A stretch of DNA of 64,000 bases, from positions 496,001-560,000 of the forward strand of contig NZ_JBKQGY010000003.1 of the NCBI RefSeq assembly GCF_050487225.1, read 5' to 3'. The position numbers and the translations under genes are program-made. Below, piece by piece: positions 34,347 to 43,800 of the stretch. The number at the start of each line of letters is the position of its first letter. Within the stretch, counting starts at the first letter, position 1. The notes beneath the pieces are model-generated. The model did no database searches. It had not been told where the DNA came from and was given only the letters and a program-made list of their open reading frames with translations. The DNA comes from Paenalcaligenes sp050487225 (lineage in GTDB: Bacteria > Pseudomonadota > Gammaproteobacteria > Burkholderiales > Burkholderiaceae_B).

Positions 34347-35250
34347 AGTGCATGGTTTTCAGAAGCGGATACACAGGTTGGGACTAACCGGCTAGGTAGG
34401 CCGTTGCGTACCCATAGGGCAACACCTACGCCTTAATGTATTAGCTAGCATTACTACTCAAAATAGTAAATTAGCAAAAAGTGGTAGAGGTAACGGTTAT
34501 GTAAAACACAAAACGATCGCTTGGACGTATTTAAGTACGTCTATTGATGACTGTTGTAATGCATTTTAAGTGTGTGATAAGCGTCATATCGCATTACGCA
34601 TACACAATGCCAAGTTGGCCCCTCATTGCCACACTTATCCACAGCCACAACGTTGCGCTCCCTCGTGCAAAACCGTTGAAATATCAAAAGAATTACCCAA
34701 AACTTAAAAATAGCTTAAAGATTTATTGTTTTAAATTTTTTATTTAATTAATCTTTAAAATTATTTATTTTATTTACATTAATCATTACCAATTAATAAA
34801 TAAATTCATTAATTATTATTAAAAATAAAATTCAATTATTAATGACTTTATATTCGTCCATATTCTAATAAATAATAGAATAAATTTACCGCAAAAAAAG
34901 CTTACACAACCCGTGCCATTCACTATTCTTATGCAACTGATGGCATAAAGACTAGCTCCTACAGACTCGCACCCTGCTGTGGATTGCTATACAATCCCAG
35001 TAATCATTCCGTTGGCCATCTGTAAAAAAGCTGTTCAGCTACTACACCAGACCAACCCATTATTCGTTCCAAAGCTTTACAGATGTAACCAGATTGATTT
35101 GGTCTTGTTATTCATGTAACTGTTTGCGGTAACTCACTGCACTTAATGATATTAATGTGTGGATTACTGCAGTAAAACCTTCAAACCCATTTGTTTTTAT
35201 TTCTCCTGTCATTCAGATCTTCATCTGGGTACTTAGAAAAGGAGTTTCCT
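34347..35250. other. Long gene-poor spacer with an extremely A+T-rich core
   Basis: Nothing with coding character is seen over about 900 bp. From about 34680 to 34905 the sequence is nearly all A and T, with many TTAAT/ATTAA runs, against flanks that are near-balanced in base content. A short open frame at 34544-34747 runs into this core and has no ribosome binding site. The core could be a binding region for H-NS-like silencers or an upstream activator of the dehydrogenase operon. Confidence 0.6.
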
Positions 35251-35955
35251 ATGCACGACCATTCCCAAAAAGGAAGTCTGACGCGCCGCCGTTTCTTGAT
35301 GGTGTCCGCCGCTACAGCTGGTCTGGCAAATGTGCCTATGTCATTGCACGCCAAACCTGCCGACTTTCCGCCGCTAGATCAGTACACACCCGTCTATTTC
35401 ACGCCTGAAGAGTGGGCATTCATCTTGGCTGCTACTGCCCGCCTGATTCCTTCAGACGGCGACGGTCCAGGCGCGATAGAAACGCGTGTTCCACTGTTCT
35501 TAGACCAGCAATTGGCTGGCGATTACGGTAAGGCCGTGGACTGGTACATGGAAGGTCCTCACGACCCAGCCGCCGCACCACAATTGGGTTACCAAACCCC
35601 CTACAACCCTGCACAACTCTACCGCGAAGGTATTAAAGCCTTTGATGCATGGTGTGTAACCGAGCATGGCGCACTGTTTGCCAAGCTCACTACCGAACAG
35701 CAAGACGCTGCGTTACTGGCTCTGCAAGACAACAAAATGGGTCTAGAGCCTGAACTGCGCGATTTCTTCACCTTGCTGCTGGGTAACACCAAAGAAGGCT
35801 ATTTTGCTGACCCCATGTACGGCGGCAACTATGGCATGCAGGCATGGAGCTACATCGGCTTCCCAGGTGCTCGCGCCAGCTTCAAAGAATGGGCTGACCA
35901 GTACAACGTTCGTTACCCACTGGGACCGGTTTCAATTTCTGGAGAGAGGGCATAA
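35251..35955 (+). CDS. Gluconate 2-dehydrogenase-type gamma (small) subunit, Tat-exported
   Basis: A 234-residue small subunit of a periplasmic flavin dehydrogenase complex. The twin-arginine signal (SLTRRRFLMVSAATAGLANVPMSLHA) directs export in folded form; the large subunit has none and is presumably carried across with it. The mature part has the family's EWAFILAATARLIPSDGDGPGAIETRVPLFLDQQL region and the closing YGGNYGMQAWSYIGFPGARASF. AAAAGGAG precedes the ATG at 35251; the open frame starting at 35191 lacks such a site. It heads a three-gene operon, with 2 bp to the flavoprotein. Confidence 0.92.
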   Translation: MHDHSQKGSLTRRRFLMVSAATAGLANVPMSLHAKPADFPPLDQYTPVYFTPEEWAFILAATARLIPSDGDGPGAIETRVPLFLDQQLAGDYGKAVDWYMEGPHDPAAAPQLGYQTPYNPAQLYREGIKAFDAWCVTEHGALFAKLTTEQQDAALLALQDNKMGLEPELRDFFTLLLGNTKEGYFADPMYGGNYGMQAWSYIGFPGARASFKEWADQYNVRYPLGPVSISGERA

Positions 35956-35957
35956 CC

Positions 35958-37727
35958 ATGGCACGCACAGCACCCAAAAAAGATGTAGTAGTCGTTGGTC
36001 TGGGCTGGACCGGTGCCATTCTGTCTATGGAATTGGCACAAGAAGGCTTGGAAGTTCTAGCCTTGGAACGTGGTGAAGACCGCGACACTGTACCCGGCTT
36101 TGAATACCCCAACGTGATTGACGAGCTGAAGTACGGCGTACGTTACGGTTTCATGCAGCGTCCATCGCAATCCACCGTCACCGTGCGTCACGCACCCGGC
36201 GAAAACGCCTTACCATACCGTATTCTGGGCTCATTCTTGCCTGGTAATGGTGTAGGCGGTGCAGGTATGCACTGGAACGGCCACACATGGCGCCCACAGC
36301 CTGAAGAAATGCGCCTGCGCTCTTACACGCTTGAGCGTTTTGGTCGTAATGTCATCCCTGATGGCATGCAACTGGCCGACTACCCTCTGAGCTACGAAGA
36401 ACTGGAACCGTTCTTGGCGCGCTTTGAAGGTGTAGCCGGTATTTCCGGTCAAGCCGGTAACATCAATGGCAAGCTGATCCCCGGCGGTAACCCGTTTGAA
36501 GGCCCTCGTTCTGGCAACTACCCTATGCCAGCAATGCCTCACACCTACGATGCCGACCTGTTTACCCAAGCGACTAAAGCCATGGGTTACCACCCATTCC
36601 CGCTGCCCGGTTCTATCGCGTCTAAATCGTACGTGAACGAATACGGCATGCAAATGGGCCCCTGTAACTTCTGTGGTTTCTGTGAGCGCTTTGGTTGCTA
36701 CAACTACTCCAAAGGCTCACCACAAACCTGTATTTTGGATGCGCTAAAACGCAAATCCAATTTCAGCTACAAAACCCACTCCGAAGTGCTGCGCGTAGAG
36801 TTGGCTCCCGATGGCAAAACCGCCACCGGTGTGACCTATTTCGACCACGCTGCTGGCGAAGAAGTGTTCCAACCTGCTGATTTGGTCTTGTTGTGTGCCT
36901 ACCAGTTGCACAACGTACACCTGTTGCTGTTGTCTGGCATTGGTAAGCCCTACAACCCCACTACAGGCGAAGGCGCTACAGGTCGTGGCTATGCGTACCA
37001 GATGACTGGTGGCACCACCTTGTTCTTCAAAGACAAAGAGTTCAACCCCTTCATCGGTACCGGCTCCAACAGCATGGTGATTGATGACTTTGGTGTGAAC
37101 CAAATTGACTTTGCTAAAGAAGGCTTCGTAGGCGGTAGCTACATCACTGCAGGTACCTACAACGGTCAGCCTATTCGTTCTATGCCGTTACCAGCCGGTA
37201 CGCCGTCATGGGGTAGCGAATGGAAAAAATCCATTGGTGAATGGTACGGCCACGCCATGAGCATCGGTTCGCACGGTTCCTGTATGTCCTACCAAGATAA
37301 CTACTTGGATCTGGACCCTACGTACAAAGACCAGTTTGGCCGCCCCTTGATGCGCATGACCTTCAACTGGAAAGCCAATGACATTCGCATGACGCAATTC
37401 ATGCGCGGCAAAATTGAAGACATTGCCAAAACCATGAACCCCGATATCATGCAGTCCGGGTACAAAGCCGATGGCGCAATGTACGACGTACGCCCTTACC
37501 AAACCACACACAACGTGGGTGGTGCTGTGATGGGTAATGATCCTAATTCCTCCGTAGTGAACCGTTACTTGCAAGCGCATGATGTACATAACTTGTTCGT
37601 CATGGGTGCGGGTGCCTTCCCACAAAACCTGCAATACAACCCAACTGGGCTAGTAGGCGGTTTGGCATACTGGGCTGCGCACGCTTTACGTAACGACTAC
37701 CTGCGTAATCCACGCATTCTGGCCTAA
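35958..37727 (+). CDS. GMC-type FAD dehydrogenase, large subunit of gluconate 2-dehydrogenase-like complex
   Basis: A 589-residue flavoprotein with the FAD fingerprint VVVVGLGWTGAILSMELA (from residue 10), the GMC core LPGNGVGGAGMHWNGHTW and a C-terminal active-site region TTHNVGGAVMGNDPNSSV. Four cysteines (C236, C239, C242, C247 in CNFCGFCERFGC) match the arrangement that holds a 3Fe-4S cluster in FAD glucose dehydrogenases of this family. It oxidises a sugar or sugar acid in the periplasm and passes electrons to the cytochrome subunit. The exact substrate (gluconate, 2-ketogluconate, glucose or a polyol) cannot be told from sequence. It lies between the Tat small subunit and the cytochrome c gene. 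Confidence 0.92.
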   Translation: MARTAPKKDVVVVGLGWTGAILSMELAQEGLEVLALERGEDRDTVPGFEYPNVIDELKYGVRYGFMQRPSQSTVTVRHAPGENALPYRILGSFLPGNGVGGAGMHWNGHTWRPQPEEMRLRSYTLERFGRNVIPDGMQLADYPLSYEELEPFLARFEGVAGISGQAGNINGKLIPGGNPFEGPRSGNYPMPAMPHTYDADLFTQATKAMGYHPFPLPGSIASKSYVNEYGMQMGPCNFCGFCERFGCYNYSKGSPQTCILDALKRKSNFSYKTHSEVLRVELAPDGKTATGVTYFDHAAGEEVFQPADLVLLCAYQLHNVHLLLLSGIGKPYNPTTGEGATGRGYAYQMTGGTTLFFKDKEFNPFIGTGSNSMVIDDFGVNQIDFAKEGFVGGSYITAGTYNGQPIRSMPLPAGTPSWGSEWKKSIGEWYGHAMSIGSHGSCMSYQDNYLDLDPTYKDQFGRPLMRMTFNWKANDIRMTQFMRGKIEDIAKTMNPDIMQSGYKADGAMYDVRPYQTTHNVGGAVMGNDPNSSVVNRYLQAHDVHNLFVMGAGAFPQNLQYNPTGLVGGLAYWAAHALRNDYLRNPRILA

Positions 37728-37739
37728 GGAGGACGCATC

Positions 37740-39035
37740 ATGAAAACGTTTGTACGTATTATCCTTGCGCTGATTGTGATCGCCATTTTGGTGATCGCAG
37801 GCATGATCTGGATTCCTTCTGAGCGCACACCTGCACAAGCTTTGGCTCCCGATAGCGAAGTTAGCGTAGCGCGTGGTGAATACATGATGCGTGCTGCTGA
37901 CTGTATCGCCTGCCACACCGCACCAGAAGGCAAAACCTTCGCCGGTGGCCGTGCTATTCAAAGCCCGTTTGGTGTGATCTGGTCTACCAACATCACTCCC
38001 GATAAAGAGACTGGTATTGGTAACTACACACTGGACGACTTCCGTGCAGCGCTGTACGACGGCCTGAACAAACAAGGCGCACACCTGTACCCAGCAATGC
38101 CCTATGAAAACTACCGCGTCATCAGTGAAGCGGATGTGCAGTCTCTGTACAAGTACTTCATGGAAGCAGTACCCGCTGTGAACAACAAAGTGCCTGAAAC
38201 CGACTTGGCTTTCCCATTCAACCAACGTTGGGGATTGCGTGCATGGAACTGGGTAGCTCTGAACCCCGTTGGCTTCCACGCACCAACCGATGATCAAATG
38301 ATCAATCGCGGTGCGTACTTGGTACAAGGTGCAGCTCACTGTGCCGCCTGCCACAGCCCACGCACAATGTTCATGTCTCAAAAAGGCGCGAACGGTGACG
38401 ATCCTGCTTTCTTGTCTGGCGGTGAAGTAGACGGTTGGAGTGCCCCAAGCTTGCATGGCCCTGACAGCGTGGCTGGCCAGTGGAGCAAAGAGCAAATGGC
38501 ACACTACTTGGCGACAGGTAGAAACGACTACGCGACAGCGGTAGGTGAAATGTCATTGGTAGTAGGGGATTCACTGCAATACCTGACTTCCGAAGACAAT
38601 ATGGCTATCGCGGCCTACCTGAAGCACATCAGCGGTGGCAAAACACCTGAAGCGCCTGATGCAGCGAACCGTACAGTCACTGCAACAGAAAAGCTGCTGG
38701 CGTCTGCTGATCCTTCTATGCCCTTGGGCCCAAGACTGTATCTGGATAACTGTTCCGGCTGTCACTTTGTGGATGGTCGCGGTGCTCCAGAAATTTTCCC
38801 CGCACTGGATGACAACCTGATGGTTACAGCCGACTCGCCTAAAGGCCTGATCTACACCATTTTGCACGGTGCAGAACTGCCTTCTACTGAGTCTCGTCCT
38901 GCGCGTTTACGTATGCAAAGTTACGCATGGCGTTTAAGCGACGAAGAAGTTGCAGAATTGGCGACCTTTATTCGCCAAGGCTGGAACAACAAAGCGTCTG
39001 CTGTCACCGCCAGCGACGTAGCCCCCGTACGCTAA
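37740..39035 (+). CDS. Triheme cytochrome c subunit of the flavin dehydrogenase
   Basis: A 431-residue membrane-anchored cytochrome with an N-terminal hydrophobic helix (about 4-25) and three heme c sites: CIACH (55-59), CAACH (201-205) and CSGCH (338-342). The spacing matches the alcohol and gluconate dehydrogenase cytochrome subunits, which pass electrons from the flavoprotein to ubiquinone. AAGGAGG precedes the ATG, 12 bp after the flavoprotein stop. Two hairpins follow, the second a strong terminator. Confidence 0.94.
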   Translation: MKTFVRIILALIVIAILVIAGMIWIPSERTPAQALAPDSEVSVARGEYMMRAADCIACHTAPEGKTFAGGRAIQSPFGVIWSTNITPDKETGIGNYTLDDFRAALYDGLNKQGAHLYPAMPYENYRVISEADVQSLYKYFMEAVPAVNNKVPETDLAFPFNQRWGLRAWNWVALNPVGFHAPTDDQMINRGAYLVQGAAHCAACHSPRTMFMSQKGANGDDPAFLSGGEVDGWSAPSLHGPDSVAGQWSKEQMAHYLATGRNDYATAVGEMSLVVGDSLQYLTSEDNMAIAAYLKHISGGKTPEAPDAANRTVTATEKLLASADPSMPLGPRLYLDNCSGCHFVDGRGAPEIFPALDDNLMVTADSPKGLIYTILHGAELPSTESRPARLRMQSYAWRLSDEEVAELATFIRQGWNNKASAVTASDVAPVR

Positions 39036-39042
39036 ACCTGCC

Positions 39043-39126
39043 AGCCCTTGCTGATAGCAAGGGCTAGGTGCTACACCACTACCGATAAGTGAGGCCTTTT
39101 ATAGGCAACACTTATCGGTTTTTTTG
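39043..39126 (+). terminator. Double hairpin terminator of the dehydrogenase operon
   Basis: The first stem (39043-39052 with 39056-39065) is 10 bp with a 3-nt loop. The second (39081-39091 with 39109-39119) is 11 bp with an inner GCCT/AGGC pairing and is followed by seven T residues, a classic intrinsic terminator. Confidence 0.88.
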
Positions 39127-39217
39127 GATAATATGTAGCAAAAAACGGGCATGCTAAACTGACAAACACCGCTACTCCCCGCTTTGGTAGCGCCATAAAT
39201 AGCTTCTATTTTTGTGT

Positions 39218-39940
39218 ATGAGCATTACACCCACACCGCTTTCCACCTCTAGTCATCTGGTCCTTATTGTTGAGGATGAGCCGGCTATTGCCAGCGTGTT
39301 AGAGGCCTATCTACGACGTGATGGCATGCGCACTTGCATGGCTGCCGACGGTATAGAGGCGCTGCAATTGTTCAGAGACATGCGCCCTGATATGGTGCTG
39401 CTAGACATCAACTTACCGGGTGTAGATGGGCTAGATGTACTGCGCCATATACGTGCGGAAGACCAAACCCCCGTCATTCTCGTCACCGCCTTAGCGGACG
39501 ATGTGGATAAGTTATTGGGGTTGCGTTTGGGTGCTGACGACTACGTGATTAAACCCTTTAACCCCGCCGAAGTGGTTGCCCGGGTGAAAGCCGTATTACG
39601 CCGCGCGGCTAACGTACATACCGTAAGCGCCCCCATTCGGGTGGGCGACTTAGAAATAGACGAACAAGACCACGTTGCACTGGTGCACGTGCAAAATAAA
39701 GCCATACCACTGCCCCTCACGCTCACCGAGTTTAGGCTGTTAGCCTGTTTGGCCGCCCAACCACGTCGCTGTTTTTCCCGCAGCTACCTTATTGAGCAAT
39801 GCTTGCCAGAAAGCGATGCGCTAGAACGCGTGATCGACTCCCATATTTCCAAGCTACGTCGTAAATTGCAACAAGCCGGACAAGACGATTTGATTGAAGC
39901 TGTGCGTGGCATCGGATACCGTCTATGGCAAGAAAGATAG
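39218..39940 (+). CDS. OmpR-family response regulator (BaeR/AdeR-like)
   Basis: A 240-residue regulator with a full receiver domain (acidic E19/D20, phospho-acceptor D63 in LLDINLPG, K112 in IKPFNP) and a C-terminal winged helix with LTLTEFRLLACL and HISKLRRKL ending VRGIGYRLW. The ATG at 39218 is preferred to the TTG at 39212. It overlaps the sensor kinase gene by 16 bp and lies 5' of a TolC/ABC efflux operon. BaeSR and AdeRS systems control drug efflux, so control of the exporter genes beginning at 41253 is likely. Confidence 0.92.
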   Translation: MSITPTPLSTSSHLVLIVEDEPAIASVLEAYLRRDGMRTCMAADGIEALQLFRDMRPDMVLLDINLPGVDGLDVLRHIRAEDQTPVILVTALADDVDKLLGLRLGADDYVIKPFNPAEVVARVKAVLRRAANVHTVSAPIRVGDLEIDEQDHVALVHVQNKAIPLPLTLTEFRLLACLAAQPRRCFSRSYLIEQCLPESDALERVIDSHISKLRRKLQQAGQDDLIEAVRGIGYRLWQER

Positions 39941-41097
39941 ACCGCATCTGGGTACGTTTTGGCTTGGCCACTGCCGCGATCATTTTTTTTATGATCACGG
40001 TACTTACCAGCAGTCTGTTACTGTTCTGGCGTGCCGAGTACCGCGACTTCTACGACCGACTGCCGCAAGATGTACGCACTGAATTTGAAGACCTGAACAA
40101 CCGAGGGCTATCAGAAAGCCCTCGCGCCATGCAGATTTACGCCGAGTACTGGGTGGGTGACCCTATCAAAGGTGAGCAGTTTTCGCTATTACTCACCTTA
40201 ATTGCCAGTTTGCCCTTAGGGCTAGCCGCCAGCTTCTGGGTATCTAAACTGGTCACACAACCCCTAGGCTCTATGGCTGAGACGGCCAAACGCGTTGCCG
40301 TGGGCGACTTCACGGTACGGGCGTTGCCTGGCCAAGCCCGTGGCGAAATGGCCGACATGGTGCGCGACTTTAACCGCATGATCGACTCGCTAGAAACACT
40401 AGAGCGCGAACGCAGCGCCACCATTGCCTCGCTGTCGCACGAGTTACGTACGCCACTCACCATTCTTAGCACACGTCTGCACGCCATCTGTGACGATGTG
40501 ATCCCTGTCTCTCCGGAAGAGCTGCGTGGGCTCTTAGATCAATCCCTACATTTGGGCCGTTTGGTAGACGACCTACATACCATTTCTATGGCCTTTGCCA
40601 ATAGGCTGTCGCTGCACGAAGAGCCTCTGGATTTAGCCCAGTTTATTGACGCAGAACTGAATAACTATTCAGCCAGACTTGAAGAGCAGGGCATGGAACT
40701 TGAGCGCCGCATCCCCGACTCGCTCGACGATGCGCTGGTCATGGTAGACCCTGATCGTATACGCCAGATTTTGTCTAATTTGCTGGAAAATTCCCTGCGC
40801 TACGCACACTCTGGTCACTGGGTAGAAGTGGCTGTCACCAGCGATGATGAGCGCGTCAGCCTACACGTCAGTGATGCGGGCCCAGGTCTGCCTGATGCAT
40901 TGCGTGATAACCCTTTTAAACGTTTTCCACACCCTAGCGGTACGCACAAAGATGGGTCGGGCTTGGGGCTATCTATTGTGCAGGCCTTAGTAGAGCGCCA
41001 AGGAGGAGAAGCCCAAGGTGGTACATCGCAACGGGGTGGGGCACGCTTTAGCATCCATTTCCCGCGTCAACACTACGACACGGACTCCGTAGCCTAA
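39925..41097 (+). CDS. Sensor histidine kinase (BaeS/AdeS-like)
   Basis: A 390-residue inner-membrane kinase. Two membrane helices (about 11-35 and 86-106) flank a short periplasmic sensor of only about 50 residues; then a HAMP domain (about 107-160), the phospho-acceptor helix with H172 in SLSHELRTPLTIL, and an ATPase domain with ILSNLLENSLRYA (N-box), DAGPGLP (G1) and GSGLGLSIV (G2). It starts within the regulator gene and is translated with it. The tiny sensor part suggests it detects membrane stress or a hydrophobic compound. Confidence 0.92.
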   Translation: MARKIDRIWVRFGLATAAIIFFMITVLTSSLLLFWRAEYRDFYDRLPQDVRTEFEDLNNRGLSESPRAMQIYAEYWVGDPIKGEQFSLLLTLIASLPLGLAASFWVSKLVTQPLGSMAETAKRVAVGDFTVRALPGQARGEMADMVRDFNRMIDSLETLERERSATIASLSHELRTPLTILSTRLHAICDDVIPVSPEELRGLLDQSLHLGRLVDDLHTISMAFANRLSLHEEPLDLAQFIDAELNNYSARLEEQGMELERRIPDSLDDALVMVDPDRIRQILSNLLENSLRYAHSGHWVEVAVTSDDERVSLHVSDAGPGLPDALRDNPFKRFPHPSGTHKDGSGLGLSIVQALVERQGGEAQGGTSQRGGARFSIHFPRQHYDTDSVA

Positions 41098-41252
41098 GCA
41101 GGATTTCTGCCTTTCACGACCCACATTGCAGCCAGATAGTCGCTCCATCATTTCTCCATAAAACATGCATCACCGCGCAACGTTGGTCTTTTACTATTAA
41201 GGTAGCCTTAGTGTGACTCTGGCTGCCACACCTACTTTCATCTCCTTTGTAC

Positions 41253-42656
41253 GTGTTCAGTTTGCCTTATTTTGCTACCCGCTTCAGCGTTTCTGCAGTA
41301 CTCAGCCTGTTACTTGCAGGGTGTGTGACTCTCAATACGCCTGAACTGCCAACCCATACGCCCAACTCTTGGTCTGAAACCACATCCAAGACGGCGCCAG
41401 CTATTGCCTTGCACAGCTGGTGGCAATCGTTGCAAGATCCTACGCTGAACACGTTGATAGACGAGGCGCTAGCCGCCAATCTGGATATTGCCCAAGCCGC
41501 TAAACGCCTAGAAAGCGAGCGTTTACTGACAGGCCGTTGGCAAGCACCGTATCTACCCACCATCACAGGCAGTGTGCGGCCTACCCAAGACGTTGCCGCC
41601 ACCGACATGTACTACCACGCCAGCTTAGACATGATGTGGGAGCTGGGCTTATTTGGCGCACTGGATAACTCCAAGCTGTCTGCCCGTGCCCGTACCTTCC
41701 AAGCCCAAGCTACCGAGCAGGGCGTGCGCGTCATGGTGGTCGCTGATGTGGTGCGTCATTACCTAGATTTGGGGCTCAGCCAACAACAACAAAAATTGCT
41801 GTATACCCAACTAACTGTAGATGAAGAAGCGCTGGCACTGGCTCAAACCCGCCAACGTGCACACGTTGGTAACCCCGAAGAAAGCACTCAAGCACATGTA
41901 CGACTGGCTCAAACCCGTGCGGCGCTCGCCATGGAGCGCGAAGCCGCTTCACGCTCTGCACGCGCGCTGGCTGTACTGCTGGGCCGCGATCAACCCGACG
42001 CCGCGTGGGCCAACATTCAACGCCCCTTACAGGTACCGGCCTTTTCGCTGGAAGAACTACCTGCAGATTTACTGCGTACACGCCCCGATATACACATCGC
42101 CGAAGCCGAGGTGTTGCAAGCTGCTGCCCAAGTGGGTTTGGCCCATGCCGCGCTGTACCCGCGCTTAAGTCTGGGTGGCTCATTTCTGTATGCCTACAAC
42201 ACCACGCAAAACATGCGTACAAGTACCGACTCGTCTCCGTCTGTCGGTATCTACCTAGACATCCCGTTGTGGGATTGGGGCATGCGCCGTACCCGCATGG
42301 AAGCCAACGAAGAACTTCTGGACGCCGCGTTATTGGGCTACCGTAAAGCGGTGCTAGATGGGGTGAGCGAAGTGGAAAATGCCCTGAGCGGCCTAACCCA
42401 CCAGAAAGAACGTGTAAACGCACTGCAAAGCTCAGAGCACGCACTGCAACAACAACAGCAATCACAACGCACATTACTATCGTTGGGGCTATCCAGCCGC
42501 TACGATCAATTGCTACAACAACGAGCGCTGTTAGAAACACAATCCGAATTGCTGCGCGCGCGCGCCTCACACACGCTGTCGTTCATCGCCCTCTACAAAG
42601 CACTGGGCGGTGCGCCTTTACCTGAAGCAGCAGCAACCAAGGACGTTACGCCATGA
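41253..42656 (+). CDS. Outer membrane efflux lipoprotein (NodT/OprM type)
   Basis: A 467-residue TolC-like channel. The signal peptide ends in a lipobox (SLLLAGC) and the mature body has two outer-membrane-factor halves, with ALHSWWQSLQDPTLNTLIDEALAANLDIAQAAKRL and RPDIHIAEAEVLQAAAQVGLAHAALYPRLSLGG. There is no in-frame ATG before the lipobox, so translation uses GTG at 41253 or TTG at 41247. The last 4 bp overlap the permease gene. It makes the outer-membrane exit for the FtsX/HlyD-type transporter encoded next. Confidence 0.87.
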   Translation: MFSLPYFATRFSVSAVLSLLLAGCVTLNTPELPTHTPNSWSETTSKTAPAIALHSWWQSLQDPTLNTLIDEALAANLDIAQAAKRLESERLLTGRWQAPYLPTITGSVRPTQDVAATDMYYHASLDMMWELGLFGALDNSKLSARARTFQAQATEQGVRVMVVADVVRHYLDLGLSQQQQKLLYTQLTVDEEALALAQTRQRAHVGNPEESTQAHVRLAQTRAALAMEREAASRSARALAVLLGRDQPDAAWANIQRPLQVPAFSLEELPADLLRTRPDIHIAEAEVLQAAAQVGLAHAALYPRLSLGGSFLYAYNTTQNMRTSTDSSPSVGIYLDIPLWDWGMRRTRMEANEELLDAALLGYRKAVLDGVSEVENALSGLTHQKERVNALQSSEHALQQQQQSQRTLLSLGLSSRYDQLLQQRALLETQSELLRARASHTLSFIALYKALGGAPLPEAAATKDVTP

Positions 42657-43789
42657 TTCCATTAGCGCGTAAAACTCTGGTCTACGAATGGCGACGCTTT
42701 GTCCCTGTCATTTTGGCGGTCTGCTTCTCCGGCGTGTTGCTGGTAGTACAAGCCGCCTTGGTATTGGGTATTTTTGGTGCCTCTGCCCTGTATGTGAAAA
42801 GCTCATCTGCCACCTTATGGGCGGGCTATCCCGGCACACAAAGCGTGAACTTTGGTCAGCTCGTAGACCAAGACGTAGAAATGCTGATGCGCATGGACCC
42901 AGACGTCACTGACGTAGAGCCCTACCTCTGGGTGGATGGCGAGTGGAGTGCCGAACATAGCGATGCGGGTAGCGTCTCTATTTACCTCTCCGGCATCGCC
43001 ACGCGTGAAGATGCCATGATGTTCTCATCCCTGCTATCTAAAGGCATGCGTGCCCGTCTGCGTGAACCGGGTGCCGTCATTGTGGACCCTGCTGACCTAG
43101 ACTCCCTAGGGGCACACGAAGGTGACCGTGCCTGGATCAACACCCATCCGGTACAAATTGTGGGCGTTTTACCTGGCTTGCGAGGGCTAGGCGGTGTGAA
43201 CGTACTGAGCTCGTTAGATACCGCACGCACTATCGCGGGCAACAGCTCGCAGTACGGCAGTACTTATTACGTTGCCAAAACCCCTAGTACCGTAGATGCC
43301 GAGGCTGTACGCGCGCGTTTGCAAAACGAAGCCGCCAGTTTTGGCCCCGTAGAAATCTGGACAGCACCGCAATTCGCCTACAAATCACAGTTGTACTGGT
43401 TGCTAGACACAGGTGCGGGTATGGCCGTGCTGTTTATGGCCATTATTGTATGTTTGGTCGGTGCCATCATCACCAACCAATCCTTTGCTGCCGTTGTCGC
43501 CGGCTCTGCCCGTGAATACGCCACGTTGAACGCCCTAGGAGCCAGCCGTGGCGCACTTGCTCGCGTCGTGATTGAGCAATCATGTTTGATTGGCGGCCTA
43601 GGGATGTGCTTAGCCGCGCTGGTAAGCCTCGCATTACTGAGCTTGGCAGCGGTCTATCACGTCCCTATTGCGATGACACCGCTGGTAGCGCTGGGTTGTG
43701 CTGCATTGGTCAGTTTGATGGCGCTATTTTCCAGTGTGATGGCTATACGTAGCCTGATGCGCACCGATCCATCATTACTACTGCGCTAA
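42653..43789 (+). CDS. FtsX/MacB-like ABC transporter permease (DevC type)
   Basis: A 378-residue permease with one N-terminal helix (about 18-43), a periplasmic domain of roughly 200 residues and three C-terminal helices (about 255-375), the layout of DevC, MacB and LolC/E proteins. The end reads MAIRSLMRTDPSLLLR, as usual for this family. It needs the separate ATPase encoded 11 bp downstream. Such permeases work by coupling ATP use to opening of a periplasmic complex rather than forming a normal channel. ATGA overlap with the channel gene shows coupling. Confidence 0.87.
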   Translation: MIPLARKTLVYEWRRFVPVILAVCFSGVLLVVQAALVLGIFGASALYVKSSSATLWAGYPGTQSVNFGQLVDQDVEMLMRMDPDVTDVEPYLWVDGEWSAEHSDAGSVSIYLSGIATREDAMMFSSLLSKGMRARLREPGAVIVDPADLDSLGAHEGDRAWINTHPVQIVGVLPGLRGLGGVNVLSSLDTARTIAGNSSQYGSTYYVAKTPSTVDAEAVRARLQNEAASFGPVEIWTAPQFAYKSQLYWLLDTGAGMAVLFMAIIVCLVGAIITNQSFAAVVAGSAREYATLNALGASRGALARVVIEQSCLIGGLGMCLAALVSLALLSLAAVYHVPIAMTPLVALGCAALVSLMALFSSVMAIRSLMRTDPSLLLR

Positions 43790-43800
43790 GGGGATATTGA

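Noticed and set aside
34544..34747. Short open frame in the A+T-rich spacer
   Set aside because: No ribosome binding site, runs into the A+T core, no protein features.
37686..38504. 272-residue minus-strand open frame
   Set aside because: It is antisense to the triheme cytochrome c gene; the heme motifs are in the plus frame.
41776..42570. 264-residue minus-strand open frame
   Set aside because: Antisense shadow of the efflux lipoprotein gene.
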